A DNA stretch of 64,000 nucleotides. It comes from Oxyruncus cristatus. Lineage: Eukaryota; Chordata; Aves; Passeriformes; Cotingidae. Shown piece after piece: positions 12,533 through 23,110 of this stretch; position 1 is the stretch's first letter; each line of letters begins with the position of its first letter. Below the pieces are notes generated by a model. The model did no database searches. It worked only from the letters and a program-made list of their open reading frames with translations, and was not told the DNA's origin. Both the position numbers and the translations under genes were made by a program. The stretch is taken from positions 186,625 to 250,624 of the forward strand of contig VXAY01007414.1 of assembly GCA_013399855.1 (NCBI GenBank), in the 5' to 3' direction.

Positions 12533-13335
12533 GAGAACTCATGAAGTTCAAAAATACCACATGCAAGGTCCTGCACCTGGGTCAGAGCAATCCCAAGCAC
12601 AAATACAGGCTGGGCGAAGAATGGATTGAGAGCAGCCCTGAGAAGGACTTGTGGGTGCTGGTGGATGAGAGGCTGGACATGAGCTGACAGTGTGGAGTTG
12701 CAGTCCAGAAAGCCTGTTGTATCCTGGGCTGCATCGAAAGAATCTTGGCAAGCAGGTTGAGGGAGGTGATTCTGCACCTCTGCTCACTCTCATGAGACCC
12801 CATCTGGAGTGTTACATCCAGCTCTGGGCTCCTCAACATAAGAAGGATGTGAGCCTGCTGGAATGAGTTTGGAGGAGGGTGACAAAGGTGATCAGAGAGT
12901 TGGAAAAGCTTCCATGTGAGCTCAGGCTGAGGGAGTTGTGGCTGTGCAGGCTGGAAAAGAGAAGACTTTGGGGAGACCATATAGCAGCCTGCCAGTATCT
13001 AAAGGTGACCCCCAAGAAAGATGAAGAGGGACTTTCTTCAAGAGCATGTAGTGATAGGACAAGGGAGAATGTCTTTAAACTGAAAGAGAGTAGGTTTAAT
13101 ATTAGGAAGAAATTCTTTACTGTGAGGTTGCTGAGGCACTGGAACTGGTTGCCCAGACAAGTTGCGGGTGCCCCACCCCTGGAAGTGTTCAAGGCCAGGA
13201 TGGATGGGGCTTTGAGCAACCTGCTCTAGTGGAAGGTGTCCCTGCCCAACAGGGTGGGGATGGGGGGTTTGGAACTAGATGATAATTAAGGTTCCTTCCC
13301 ATCCAAAACATTCTATTAGTCTATGATTTTATAAT
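12533..13335 (+). mobile_element. CR1 LINE, 5'-truncated 3' end (sense on + strand)
   Basis: About 800 bp of typical avian CR1. It covers the end of the reverse-transcriptase ORF2 frame, where the translation resembles the CR1 C-terminus (for example [17 protein letters not shown] near 12560-12620, with frameshifts). The characteristic 3' region follows: AGGAAGAAATTCTTTACTGT, then GGAACTAGATGATAATTAAGG, then CATTCTATTAGTCTATGA. The end is the degenerate ATTCTATG octamer tail with no poly(A), as is usual for CR1. The 5' truncation is also typical. Frameshifts and lost CpGs show that it is inactive. It is the least decayed LINE in the window together with the copy at 63.4 kb. Confidence 0.93.
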
Positions 13336-16300
13336 TCCATGAGTTTCAACTAACAGGCTTTATAAACAGCAGAAAGTACAATAGAGTTGCTGTGAGTCAT
13401 GGTAGATTTGATACATGCACTTTATTTTCCCTTATTTTTCTGTGCTTGTAAATTGCTAATTCATGATAGATGTGAATTAAACGTTTGACATTTCTAGTTT
13501 TTCATTCTGTTAGGTTCCTTTTGCTGTTTTCCTTTAGGGCTGAAACCCTTTTCTGTCAAACTTGCTTTGCATTTGGTTTTGAGTGGGTACATATGCATTT
13601 GTCTATTTATATACTAAAATATAATATTTATTTTCAACATTTTAGTAGGAGAGAAATATAGCATTGACTTATACATCTCTATTTGTGTATTAAAGGGAAA
13701 ACATACAGAATAGATCCAGTTATTAACTGCTCTGCTACAAACACTTTATAAAACCAAAAAAAAAAGTATATTATGTTCAAATACATAACAATTTATATCC
13801 CTTAATTAGCATAATATTGTAACACTAGTCTTGCATTTGAACAGAATGGTGACTTTAGCACAATTTCCATTAAAAATAATTTATTTAATTATCTTTAAAA
13901 CCACATTTGTTTCAGTGAAGTTTCTCAACTTTCTAAAAGGCAGAGACTCCCTATCCATTTCTGGTAGGGCCAGTAATACTGTTTGTACTTTGGCCAAGGC
14001 AGAACAATGAGCCAGCTCTTTGATTAATGATAATTTGCAAAGTAATTTCCCTCCTCTCAGGCTATTTCATATTACTAATTTGTTTTAATTTGCTATATGG
14101 AAGATTTTATCTCTATCTGAAACATGATTAGGGATAGAAACATGTTCACAAAGCTTTTTGACCCTAAACTTCTGAGTTGTTTATTGTAGCATCTCTTCAT
14201 TGCCTTTAAAAAGTGTAAGATTAAAAATCTCTGTATGTTAGATTCCACTGACAGATGAGATTGAGTCTTTTTTATCTCACATAACTGGATAAACAATTTT
14301 GTAGGAAAACAGCAGGACCGTCATGTGCTGTTCTCTCAAGCAGTAGGTGCATAACCTTCAACATAAATGCCTTTAAAAATAGAAAGGGAAAATTGAGTTG
14401 TACTGTGTACCTTTGTCTTTTAGTACAGATATATACTGAAATCTTTGGTGCCGTGCTATTTCAACCCTGCAGAAAAATTGATCCTCTGTAAATAGGTGTC
14501 ACGCATATGTCTGCATATCATTGTAATAATAAGTCATGCTTTCTTCTTTGATGTTCAAAACTCTTGTTCCTTACAGTGCTGAACCTGTAAATAAATGAAT
14601 CAGACACCTAAATAATGGGAAAGTGAATAATAAGTTATGTTGTTCGTGATGTGTCTCATGTCTCATTACCCTCTGGAGTTCCTCAAAGGTTTTAGTCAAG
14701 CAGAACTCCAGCTAATTGAAACAGCCAGTGTGAGCTAAGTGTGCTTTTGGCTAAACTTCAGTACCTTCCATTTTCATTGCCTTCAGTTAGTATGCCACAG
14801 AAGTTCACCAATCTTGAAAAGAGACACCATCTTCATTTGTTACATATGTCACTACAAACAGATGCTTATGATAGAGGAATTCGGTAGCTTCGTAAAGCGA
14901 TTAAGAGATTACATTACAGTTTGATGGGAGCATTATTAAAGGATTAGAAACCTCTCTTAATGACTAAAAGCACTAGCAGTTTAAGGTGGTTACATTGCTT
15001 GATTTGCAAAGATATAGGTATGCGGGTGTGCAATTTCTAACCTTATGAGTGGATGTGGGTTTGGCTTACGTGGAAAGCATTGTTGGTGCCAGAATTCCTA
15101 AACACTCCCAGAACATGTATTATAGATGCATTGAGAGTACCTACTCTTGATGTTAAAGAGGGGGAGAATCAAAGTTTAGATTTACAACACACTGGAAAAC
15201 CCCACTGATCTGGTGAACTATTTTTAAGTACTTTGTTTATTTCAACAAAAAATTGGAATCTACATGGAAAACATTTTTGAAGTTACTTTCAATCATACAT
15301 TAATTAAAGAATGCAATAGGCTTTTACTGAGCAGTGTGCTTTTAATGCAATATGTATGGTATGGCTCTTAAAGGTCATGGATTTGTTGAAAGCTATATGA
15401 AAGTGTGCTTCTTGTAATGTTTGTATTGTAAAAATTACACTTTTACATTACATTGTAATGTAAAACTTGTAATGTCTTTATGCTTCTCCTTTTTTTGTTA
15501 AAGACCAAGCACCATGATCCCTCTCATGGTGGTTGTGTTTGGATAACGGCAGTAAATGTAGCAGTGCCTGCAAAATAGTTACTGCAACAGCAATCACTTT
15601 AAAGAAACCTAACCGGTTTGCAGCAAACAGCTGAGCCCTCGGACCCAGCTCCTGGTATTCTTTCTCCTGTACTAGCTATAAGTAGGCACGTGGAGGGAGG
15701 ACTAAGGACAGGCTGAGCATAAGTGATATTTCCCCCTAAAATTTTCTCCACACCTGATTGCTCACAGCTAAGGGGATTGTCTGTTGGGTTCGTCTGTTTG
15801 GTAACCCTTTCTCTTGCAAGTGTACCCCAAGCAATGAGCAGTCTCCCATGACTTCCCTTACATCTACAGCTTCCTTTCTCTATGCAGGGCACTCTCTGAT
15901 GTTTTGCATCTCACTTTACAACCCTCGTGTCCTCGGGGAAACTGCACGGATGAAGTGGAACTTCTGCACTCAGAACAGGCAGAGCTGGCAGGGGCAGGAA
16001 TTTCTGGCTTCCTGCTACCAGCGTTTCACACCATCAGTCACTGCCCTCTCAGACCTCTCAGTCCTGAGCAAGGAAGCCTGTTAAAAAGATGAAGCTGAAC
16101 CTTTAGAATTAGAACTACAGCTGTAAATGTAAACAGAGAAAAAGGCTTTCCTTCAAATTCCACAGGCAGTAATGACTTGGAGCTCCCGCTTTCCTGTAGA
16201 AGATAAAAATCTCACCTCCTGGCCTCACTAACGCTGTCCTGGAGACTCCAGTTACCTTTTCTCTCAGATGATTAGCATACCAGACTAAACTCAGAGGGAT

Positions 16301-16341
16301 TTCAACTTGTATTTAGCTTTTAATATCACTGCCCTGTTTGA
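13336..16341. other. Intergenic AT-rich DNA
   Basis: No gene or recognisable repeat apart from a 25-base palindrome at 15441-15465. The stretch 15600-16090 is GC-richer and holds chance open frames on both strands, with no family resemblance that I can name. Confidence 0.65.
15441..15465. repeat. Palindrome with 12-bp arms and a 1-base centre
   Basis: The arms TTTTACATTACA and TGTAATGTAAAA are perfect inverted copies separated by one T. The flanks repeat CTTGTAATGT directly on both sides (about 15413 and 15466), giving a small compound repeat able to form a cruciform. Confidence 0.9.
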
Positions 16342-16603
16342 AGAAAGGCTCTAACACCTGCAAGCTTTTTTTTCCTTCTGTACCAGTTGGTCAACACATG
16401 CAGAATCATTTCTGAGGAGAAAAGACAATGCAGAAAGAACCGAGTCCTGCCAATGCCGCCAAAGGAGACTTTCCGCTGTGCCTTTTGCAGCCGGACTTGT
16501 CTGTCTCGCATTGGCCTTCTTAGCCACCAACGTGCTTGTAGCAGTCGTGGGTAGAGTCCTTCTCAAATCTTCATTCGCGAAGCCTAACCATGATGATGAC
16601 CAG
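16342..16603 (+). pseudogene. 3' end of an old non-LTR retrotransposon, with an open frame ending in a C2HC zinc finger
   Basis: A stop-free frame runs from 16342 to TAG at 16552-16554. Its last 33 codons begin at an ATG at 16453. The translation ends in CAFCSRTCLSRIGLLSHQRAC. That is a CX2CX12HX3C zinc knuckle, preceded by a basic stretch (EEKRQCRKNR). I know SRIGLxSHxRxC-type fingers from the C-terminus of reverse-transcriptase proteins of RTE/L2-like non-LTR elements in vertebrates (memory, clade not certain). After the stop, the sequence runs through TTCATTCGCGAAGCC to ATGATGATGACC, resembling a short ATG-repeat 3' tail. There is no intact upstream reverse transcriptase, and TGA at 16339-16341 closes the frame. 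It is therefore probably a truncated relic. The unbroken finger is unusual for an old copy, so exaptation is possible but unproven. Confidence 0.6.
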
Positions 16604-16705
16604 TTGGTCTATGAAAGATTTTCCTTTTCCCAAAAACTCTCCCTGTCTTGTGCCCTTGGATGTTCATAGTGGTAACAGCTACTGCCAAGAAAATGTCTAT
16701 CAAAG

Positions 16706-16737
16706 GAATGGTATTGTTTGAATACCATTCAAACAAT
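16706..16737. repeat. Two overlapping, mutually exclusive hairpins
   Basis: GAATGGTATT (16706-16715) pairs perfectly with AATACCATTC (16721-16730) across a 5-base loop. ATTGTTTGAAT (16713-16723) pairs perfectly with ATTCAAACAAT (16727-16737) across a 3-base loop. The stems share bases, so only one can form at a time. Confidence 0.9.
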
Positions 16738-19198
16738 GTGTTTTATTTTTAGGTTGTATTTAGTGTCGGTGACAAAGAGTTAAGCTTTACTAGCACTGAA
16801 TCCTGAGGATAGCGGAAGTCAGGGCTGTGAGGTTAGGATAACTGGGTAAGTAGGGCAATAAGTAATTATGATAAGAAGGTTAGGATAATTAGTAGTAGCA
16901 ATAAATGGCCAAAGTTATCCTCCTTGAGTTCTCTGTTCTATATTTTGTCAGTGATCATTTTCTTAGGATAAGTTATGAGAAGCAGCAATGCCTTGTTAAA
17001 TACTGTTGTTCTCATAGAAGTTAAAATTAAAGGATAGTCATGATGAGGGATCACTGTTTTTTGATGTAAAAAAGGATAACATAACTGGTCTTAGTAAAGT
17101 GAAATATTATACATTAAGTGATACAGTTAATTGGCATTAATGAGCACTGAAAGTCCGAAAGTGGAATTAATCAAATGAAGATATACAAAAAGTTTAACCA
17201 GCAACACATTCAAAGGGAAACAACTGGCATCTGACATGACTAAAAATAGATGTTAAAGAAAAGTGCCTACTTGCCAGCTTAGTGCAGAAATGATTTATAT
17301 TTGCACACAGACTGTGCTCAGCACTGAAGAAGTTCCATGTGGGATGTAATTCTTGTCTTTCTTTCAATGTGTTTTCTTCTCCTATTTTCAGGGTTTATGT
17401 CTGTTGTGCCTGGGCTTTTCACTCCACCTCTTCTTAGTATTGAAGTCTGGGTGACTTTGTGTCTAGGGCAGTGTATGTAGAATACACTACCTGCTTGCAA
17501 GTAGGCTGCAGGCCAGATTGTTCAAGGGGTAATAATTCTTCTGGATCTTTCCTCTACTTTGTCTCAAAGTGAAAGACGTTCTGTCGGTGTTGCCCGGTGG
17601 AGCATGTAAATACAAAGAAGCACAGACACATGTGGATTGAAAGAGAAATGACAACTATAAAAAGGATGCAGCTTTGCCATGAAGGAAACCTTCAAGGAAC
17701 ACATCACAGCTGCATATTCTGCTTTCTTGCTATTGCTGATACTTTTTTTTTCTGACTACATTATGCTAGAAATTAAAATCAGAAGTAAAGACTATATCCT
17801 TGTCTCAGAGATTTCTGCTTGAAGAATTTATAGCTTGAATAATAGTCTCATAGTCTGGCTAACGTATGCCAGCTTTTGTTTTCATCTGTGGTAGTATGTA
17901 TCACTAGGCAAGGTTCTACTGTAACATTTTCTAAAAGGTATGGAAAACAGCGATCATTCCATGTGTTACATGTCTTTCTGAATATGTTGTAACAACAGTT
18001 CACTCGCAACAGAGAGGAGAGGACCAGGGGAGACAATATTATTGTAACATATCCCTCAGCATCTCCCCAGTGGCCAGAAGTGCACTTTTCTTCCCCCAAA
18101 ACAAAATAATCAGCCTCAGAGACAGGTCTAAATTTCAAGCTTGCAGTTTACCTGGAGGATGAACCAAGAAATTCCCTTGCTGAAAAGGAAAAGTGTCAGT
18201 GACAAAATGGTGACATGATGCTTGAATTCCTCATGCTTCACTGGTCCCATGTGATGTAGTCACAGTCAAGGCTTGGGAAAGTCCACTTCCTTCCTAGCAT
18301 ATTCTTAATCCTGTTCATTTAAAAGACTTCCTTCTTTCTATTCTTTATTGCACAAGAATATATCACTTTATAGGTGCTTGGGGTGTGTTGAAGTTTCAGG
18401 AACAGTGCAGTTTCCATAGTCATGTGTGGATGTTTTGATGGAGCAGGGTAGCCCCCTGCTCTTCCTGCTGCCCTGACTGGATTGTGGGGGGAGCCCTCTG
18501 ATTTTAAACTGTTGAGTTATTGAATGCTGCATGTCCACATCTGATCTTGTTAACAGCCACTGAGGTTTCCTAGAACACAAAAGGTGTTGGCCTTCAACCT
18601 GCAAAACAAAACTCCATATACTAGTTTGATTAATTGGAAGGTTCCTTTCCACCTCCCTCCCCCCACCTTTTCATAAACCAGAAACTGCAGGATTCATCCA
18701 GTTCTCAAAGGGATAATATTTCCAAGAAAAAAAAAAATTCAAATCACTGGTCTTCCTGAATGCCATTTATTTTTTCAAGGGAATTCTTCTCTTTGAGAAG
18801 ATAAATACAAACTCAGCAGGGTTGATCAAGACCTCAAATAAATTGGTGGTTTACATGCCTGTACGTACCATGTATGGCAATAACACACAGGAGCTCCTGA
18901 CAAAGATTGCTTTAAGCACTATATAAATAGATAACAAAGCCAGTCTGTGCTTCACAAAGCTTGCAAAAATGCAAAACAAATTGTTGCAGATGAATGAAGT
19001 AAGCCAGATGATTCTTCCATGTTCTGAGAAGATCAGAATAATGCAGTGAATAGTCAGTGATTAGTCAAAGTACCAGCTTTCTCCTTGGGGATAAGATTTA
19101 GGGTTAATTTTGTGGCATCCACCTTTTCAAAAACAAAGCTTGTAAGTAACATGTATCCTAAGACATTTATCCAGCCTAATAATACAAATATATCCATG

Positions 19199-19224
19199 CA
19201 CACACACACACACACATATATATA
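19199..19224. repeat. (CA)n(TA)n microsatellite
   Basis: About nine CA units run directly into four TA units. This is a typical polymorphic vertebrate dinucleotide repeat. Confidence 0.95.
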
Positions 19225-20224
19225 CAGACATGCACAAACACTCAGATGCTTATCATAGGTCAAAGATGTTCATGACAGTAATTACAGGTTCCAAAATAAC
19301 CTTGCATTTCTTTAACTTAATAGAGCCATATGCAAAATGAAATGCAGGCTTTGTATGATCTTTCCTTTCGACAGAGCTGACATTTTTCTGAAATTTAATC
19401 TTAAAAATTCTTTATGTCTGCTACTTTGTCATGAATCAAAATGTATCCTGCATGATTAGTAGGGTGTGATTCACCTGAATTTTTCATACCTTATGCAGTA
19501 CAAAGGATTCAGAGATGAAAAGTATTTTACCCAGCTAACCATTGTCTCTGAGGTTATGCAAGAGGCTGGTGTGTTTCCAACTAGGCTTGTAAGTTTGTAA
19601 CGTGACCTTGAATTGTACCTCCAATTGGGGTGGTCTTGGATCTCCTTCTCCCCTCTCCTGGGGAGGCCTTCAGTCTCCTTTGTGCTGTCCTTGCTTCAAA
19701 AGTTGAGACTGAGGCCTTTGGCCTCTGTGTTGAAAGCTTCTCTTGTACTTCCATTTAGAACTTTTTGAGGAAAAGAAATGTTTTAAGGAAAGTGTTGAGA
19801 AAAAAAATGGTACCTTTTTTAAAGGAAGTTTTTTCTTCCTTTACAAGAAAAAGGGTAAAGAATACTTAATGAAGTTACATGTGGTTAATGCTGTCACCCT
19901 TTTATGTAAAAGATAAGAAGCACGGTGGTCATCCTGAACAAGCTAAACGTGGTCTCCAACATGATTTGAGACTGCTGGGGAGGTAAAGTCATTAATAAAC
20001 CCAACTACTATTGCTTCACTCTAACACAGGAGAAGGACATAGGACAAATCAATGTGTGATTTGCTTCCATCACACAGCAACAAAATCCAAACTCACTTAG
20101 GTTGTCATACTTCTGTCTTGCAAAATACGTTTTTTTAATCTTCACCTCTCTGAATGGAGGAACGACATCCATCAGTTGTGATTCTTCCCTAATGTAAAGT
20201 CAGCTTCATATTCTCCAAGCAGGG

Positions 20225-20606
20225 GGCTGCAAACACTACAAGTGTGGTGCCTGGAACAGCTGCAGAAGTGCAACTACAGCGGGTCCGGGCAGCGCAATGG
20301 GAAAGAGAAACAGGATTCTGCAGGTCCAGTGCCCAGTGCAGTCATCCGAATCCGACGGTACATCAACCTGGGTGACCATGGATGGTGCAAAGTGGTTGGG
20401 AGGAGTAGCTGGGCGTGGTATCCCCATGGTTGGCTGTCCCTTGCACAGCAGACAGACAGTCACTGCTGGGAAACCCTTGACTGACTGAAGCAGCATGTTG
20501 GATTGAGCAGACCAACCACCTCCAGCAGCTGGACACTGTGCAATGAGAGTGTAATAGTGAGTGATCTGTGAATTAAACTTGCTTCTATGAATCATGATCT
20601 ATGGTT
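20225..20606 (+). mobile_element. Candidate SINE or retrocopy with a CR1-like tail (unclassified)
   Basis: A GC- and CpG-richer block of about 380 bp stands out from AT-rich flanks. Near its start, CAGCGCAATGG (20290-20300) fits an RNA polymerase III A box at all but one position. CATCCGAATCC (20343-20353) fits a B box at about 8 of 11 positions, with 53-base spacing, as in a tRNA-like head. Its end, 20583-20606, is built from degenerate ATTCTATG-like octamers (TTCTATGA, ATCATGAT, CTATGGTT), the kind of tail CR1 reverse transcriptase recognises. A SINE mobilised by CR1 or a CR1-made retrocopy of another transcript would both fit. An 80-codon open frame inside (20242-20484) matches nothing I know. 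The box matches could be chance. Confidence 0.35.
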
Positions 20607-22442
20607 CTATATTTAACATCCAAAAAAAGCTGCACATAATCTAACCATAAAAAATAATAATTTCGTTGTTTTCTTTTTTTGCATTTACATTTCAAGGGAG
20701 GCTAATTCTGACGGGATAAGTGAGTTTTTGGTATTTGTGTTCAACTTAGAGAGCTTTGAATTGAAGCCTGTGCATATTTGCAGATTGAACAAGGACGAAA
20801 TACTAATCTGGTAATAAAGCCTCTTGTTTTAATAAGTGTGCACTAGAGTCATAATAAATGCCTGATTACAGAATGGAAAAAGATTATTGTAATGCAAGAT
20901 TAAAATAAGGAACAAGGTTGTTGTATTTACTGGATTTTGAACAGGAAACAGAAAATTCAGGCTGTTCATTTCAGTGAGGCCAAGTGTATTTCAACATTTG
21001 TGGCATCACTAAATGCCAAAGTTATGATTTGAAGTTTAAAGCTGATAGGGATATGAGGAAATTCAAACAAGTACATCATAAAAGATCATATCTTTGCAAA
21101 ATATTTTAATAATCAGCTATATTGTGAGGGGAAATAATATGTATGACAACTTAATGTGGTTTTTGGTAACCCAATTATGTTTTCAAATTTTGCATAATGC
21201 AATGAGAGCTCTGCAATCGGCCTCTGCTCAAAAGGTTGCTCAACCCATCATCACCAGTATTTTTTGAGTAATAACAATAAAACCTTCATCTTCTACATAC
21301 GAAGTGCTAATGAAAATTGTTGTTGTTACTAAATATATATGGAAAAGAGATTAATTTGTTTTTATGTGGTTGTGGGTAAATATAAACAAAAATCCTGAAC
21401 CATGAATGTCAGCATTAACCTTTAGCTTGAAGGTCTCTCTCAGCCTGGAGGCAATGCTGGTTAAAAGAGAAATAAAATTTAAATAGAATAGAAATCCTTT
21501 ATAAAATGTCATTTTTAATGGAATAGCAGTATAACTTAAGTCACTAACACAAAAACACAAATAAATTCATATTAACTTTAAAGGTCTCTCTAACTTAGCC
21601 ATTTAAACAAAAGGCTAACACAGACACAAGAAGTGCTACATAATGAACTAGTATTAAGAAAACTAAGGTCACTCTCAGATTCAGCTAGTTGCTTCCCCCT
21701 TAAAACAGAAACATGCAACATGAATAATGAGAATCAAAACAAATCAGTAAATAGCTCAAATTTAAGAAGATATAAGAGGAAACATATTTTTTCTGCAAAG
21801 AAACAATTCCATCTTCAAAGCATGTAAATTGTTACATTGTCAGCCTTATTTGGTGTTTACCACTGCATTATCATAATCTTTAAGAATCCTACTCCTAGAA
21901 TTATTCAGGTACTTTAGAAACTTTTTTTCTGGACGTTTTTAAGCTGAGTAAGTCGTTAAGCTTGTATTTAAAATTCACAGAATAAAACCCCGACTTTTGG
22001 AGTTAATTTTTTAATGGAACATTCAAGGCCTATTAAAGTTATGAGCTTTCAAGGTAATGTAAAATGTTCTTTAATAAGCTGCTGCACATTGTGACTCCCG
22101 CTTTCATCTGTATTACCTAATGGTCTTAGGTCTTGATACCATTAGGCTAAATTGAACAAATGATTGGAAACATTGTTAATTGGGAGAAAAGGGGGAAATG
22201 TCAATCATGAGTCCTTGGTAATTTTACTTTTCATATCTGCCTTTACAAAAGCACTAGTGGAGTGCACTGGTCACTAAGTATGTTTTAATTAGAACAGGGA
22301 GATGAAGCCATAGCTTCACATCGAAAGAGAGGTGTCTTACCTGCACTTTTGTGAACTAAGAGTAACAGGGCATTAAGGCAATTTGTGTTAGAAGGACCCT
22401 TCTAAAGCTAATATTCTTAAGGCTTTCAGATGATCAGCTGAT

Positions 22443-22490
22443 CAATTCTCCTCCCCACTGTGTGGTACTTATTTGCCAGCTGGGGTTAAA
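22443..22490 (+). mobile_element. Short relic of the ERVL-like LTR 3' end
   Basis: CTGTGTGGTACTT at 22458-22470 and GCTGGGGTTAAA at 22479-22490 match 11378-11390 and 11398-11409 of the solo LTR in the same order and spacing. CAATTCTC just upstream also matches the LTR (about 11332), with a deletion between. The remnant is about 48 bp, so this rests on within-window comparison only. Confidence 0.55.
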
Positions 22491-23040
22491 GTTGTGTGAC
22501 ATTTAATGACAACTTGCTTGAAACAAAGAAGTTAGCATTAAAAGCAAAAAATACCACGAGGTTAAAAGAAGTTGCCCTCCTTGTAAAAAACAGCAGCTGC
22601 TGTGTGTTTCCTAAACTGCTGAAATACTTCAGGCTTCCCAAGCTCCTATAGTGGCTTAAGCTCATTGCAGAATGTAGGAAATACAGAGGTTTTAACACAG
22701 ACAGGTTCAGGAAGGTGAGATTTTGCAGCACAGCTCCTAATACAGGAAGCATTGCTGTGTGTAGCATTGTATGCATGCCGTACAAGAGTTGTCGGGATCT
22801 GGTTACAGGGATAAAACTCCCATCCCCAGTCAATGTCCTGTCTTTTATTGCCTCCCCCAGCAGTGGAGCTGTGCTTTGCCAACCTATGTACAGAGAATAA
22901 TTGCTGTAGAAAGCATAGCAAAATGTTCGGTATGAAATGCATGATGGAAAAGAAATCTCTTTTTGTTCTTAAAGATTATTTGTTCTTTAGAGTGCCATGA
23001 TTTGGTAGCCTGCCTACTCATTGGCATTCTCCAAGAGTGC

Positions 23041-23110
23041 AGTGGGGTCTACTCAGTGGGATGGTATAGAGCAAGTTGGGATGGGGTAGGCTGGGATATG
23101 ATGGGGTGAG
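23041..23110 (+). repeat. G-rich patch with repeated GGGATGG/GGGGT units
   Basis: Several G triplets and quadruplets occur (GTGGGGTC, GTGGGATGG, TTGGGATGGGGTAGG, CTGGGATATGATGGGGTG) at irregular spacing. It resembles a degenerate minisatellite with weak G-quadruplex potential. Confidence 0.5.
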
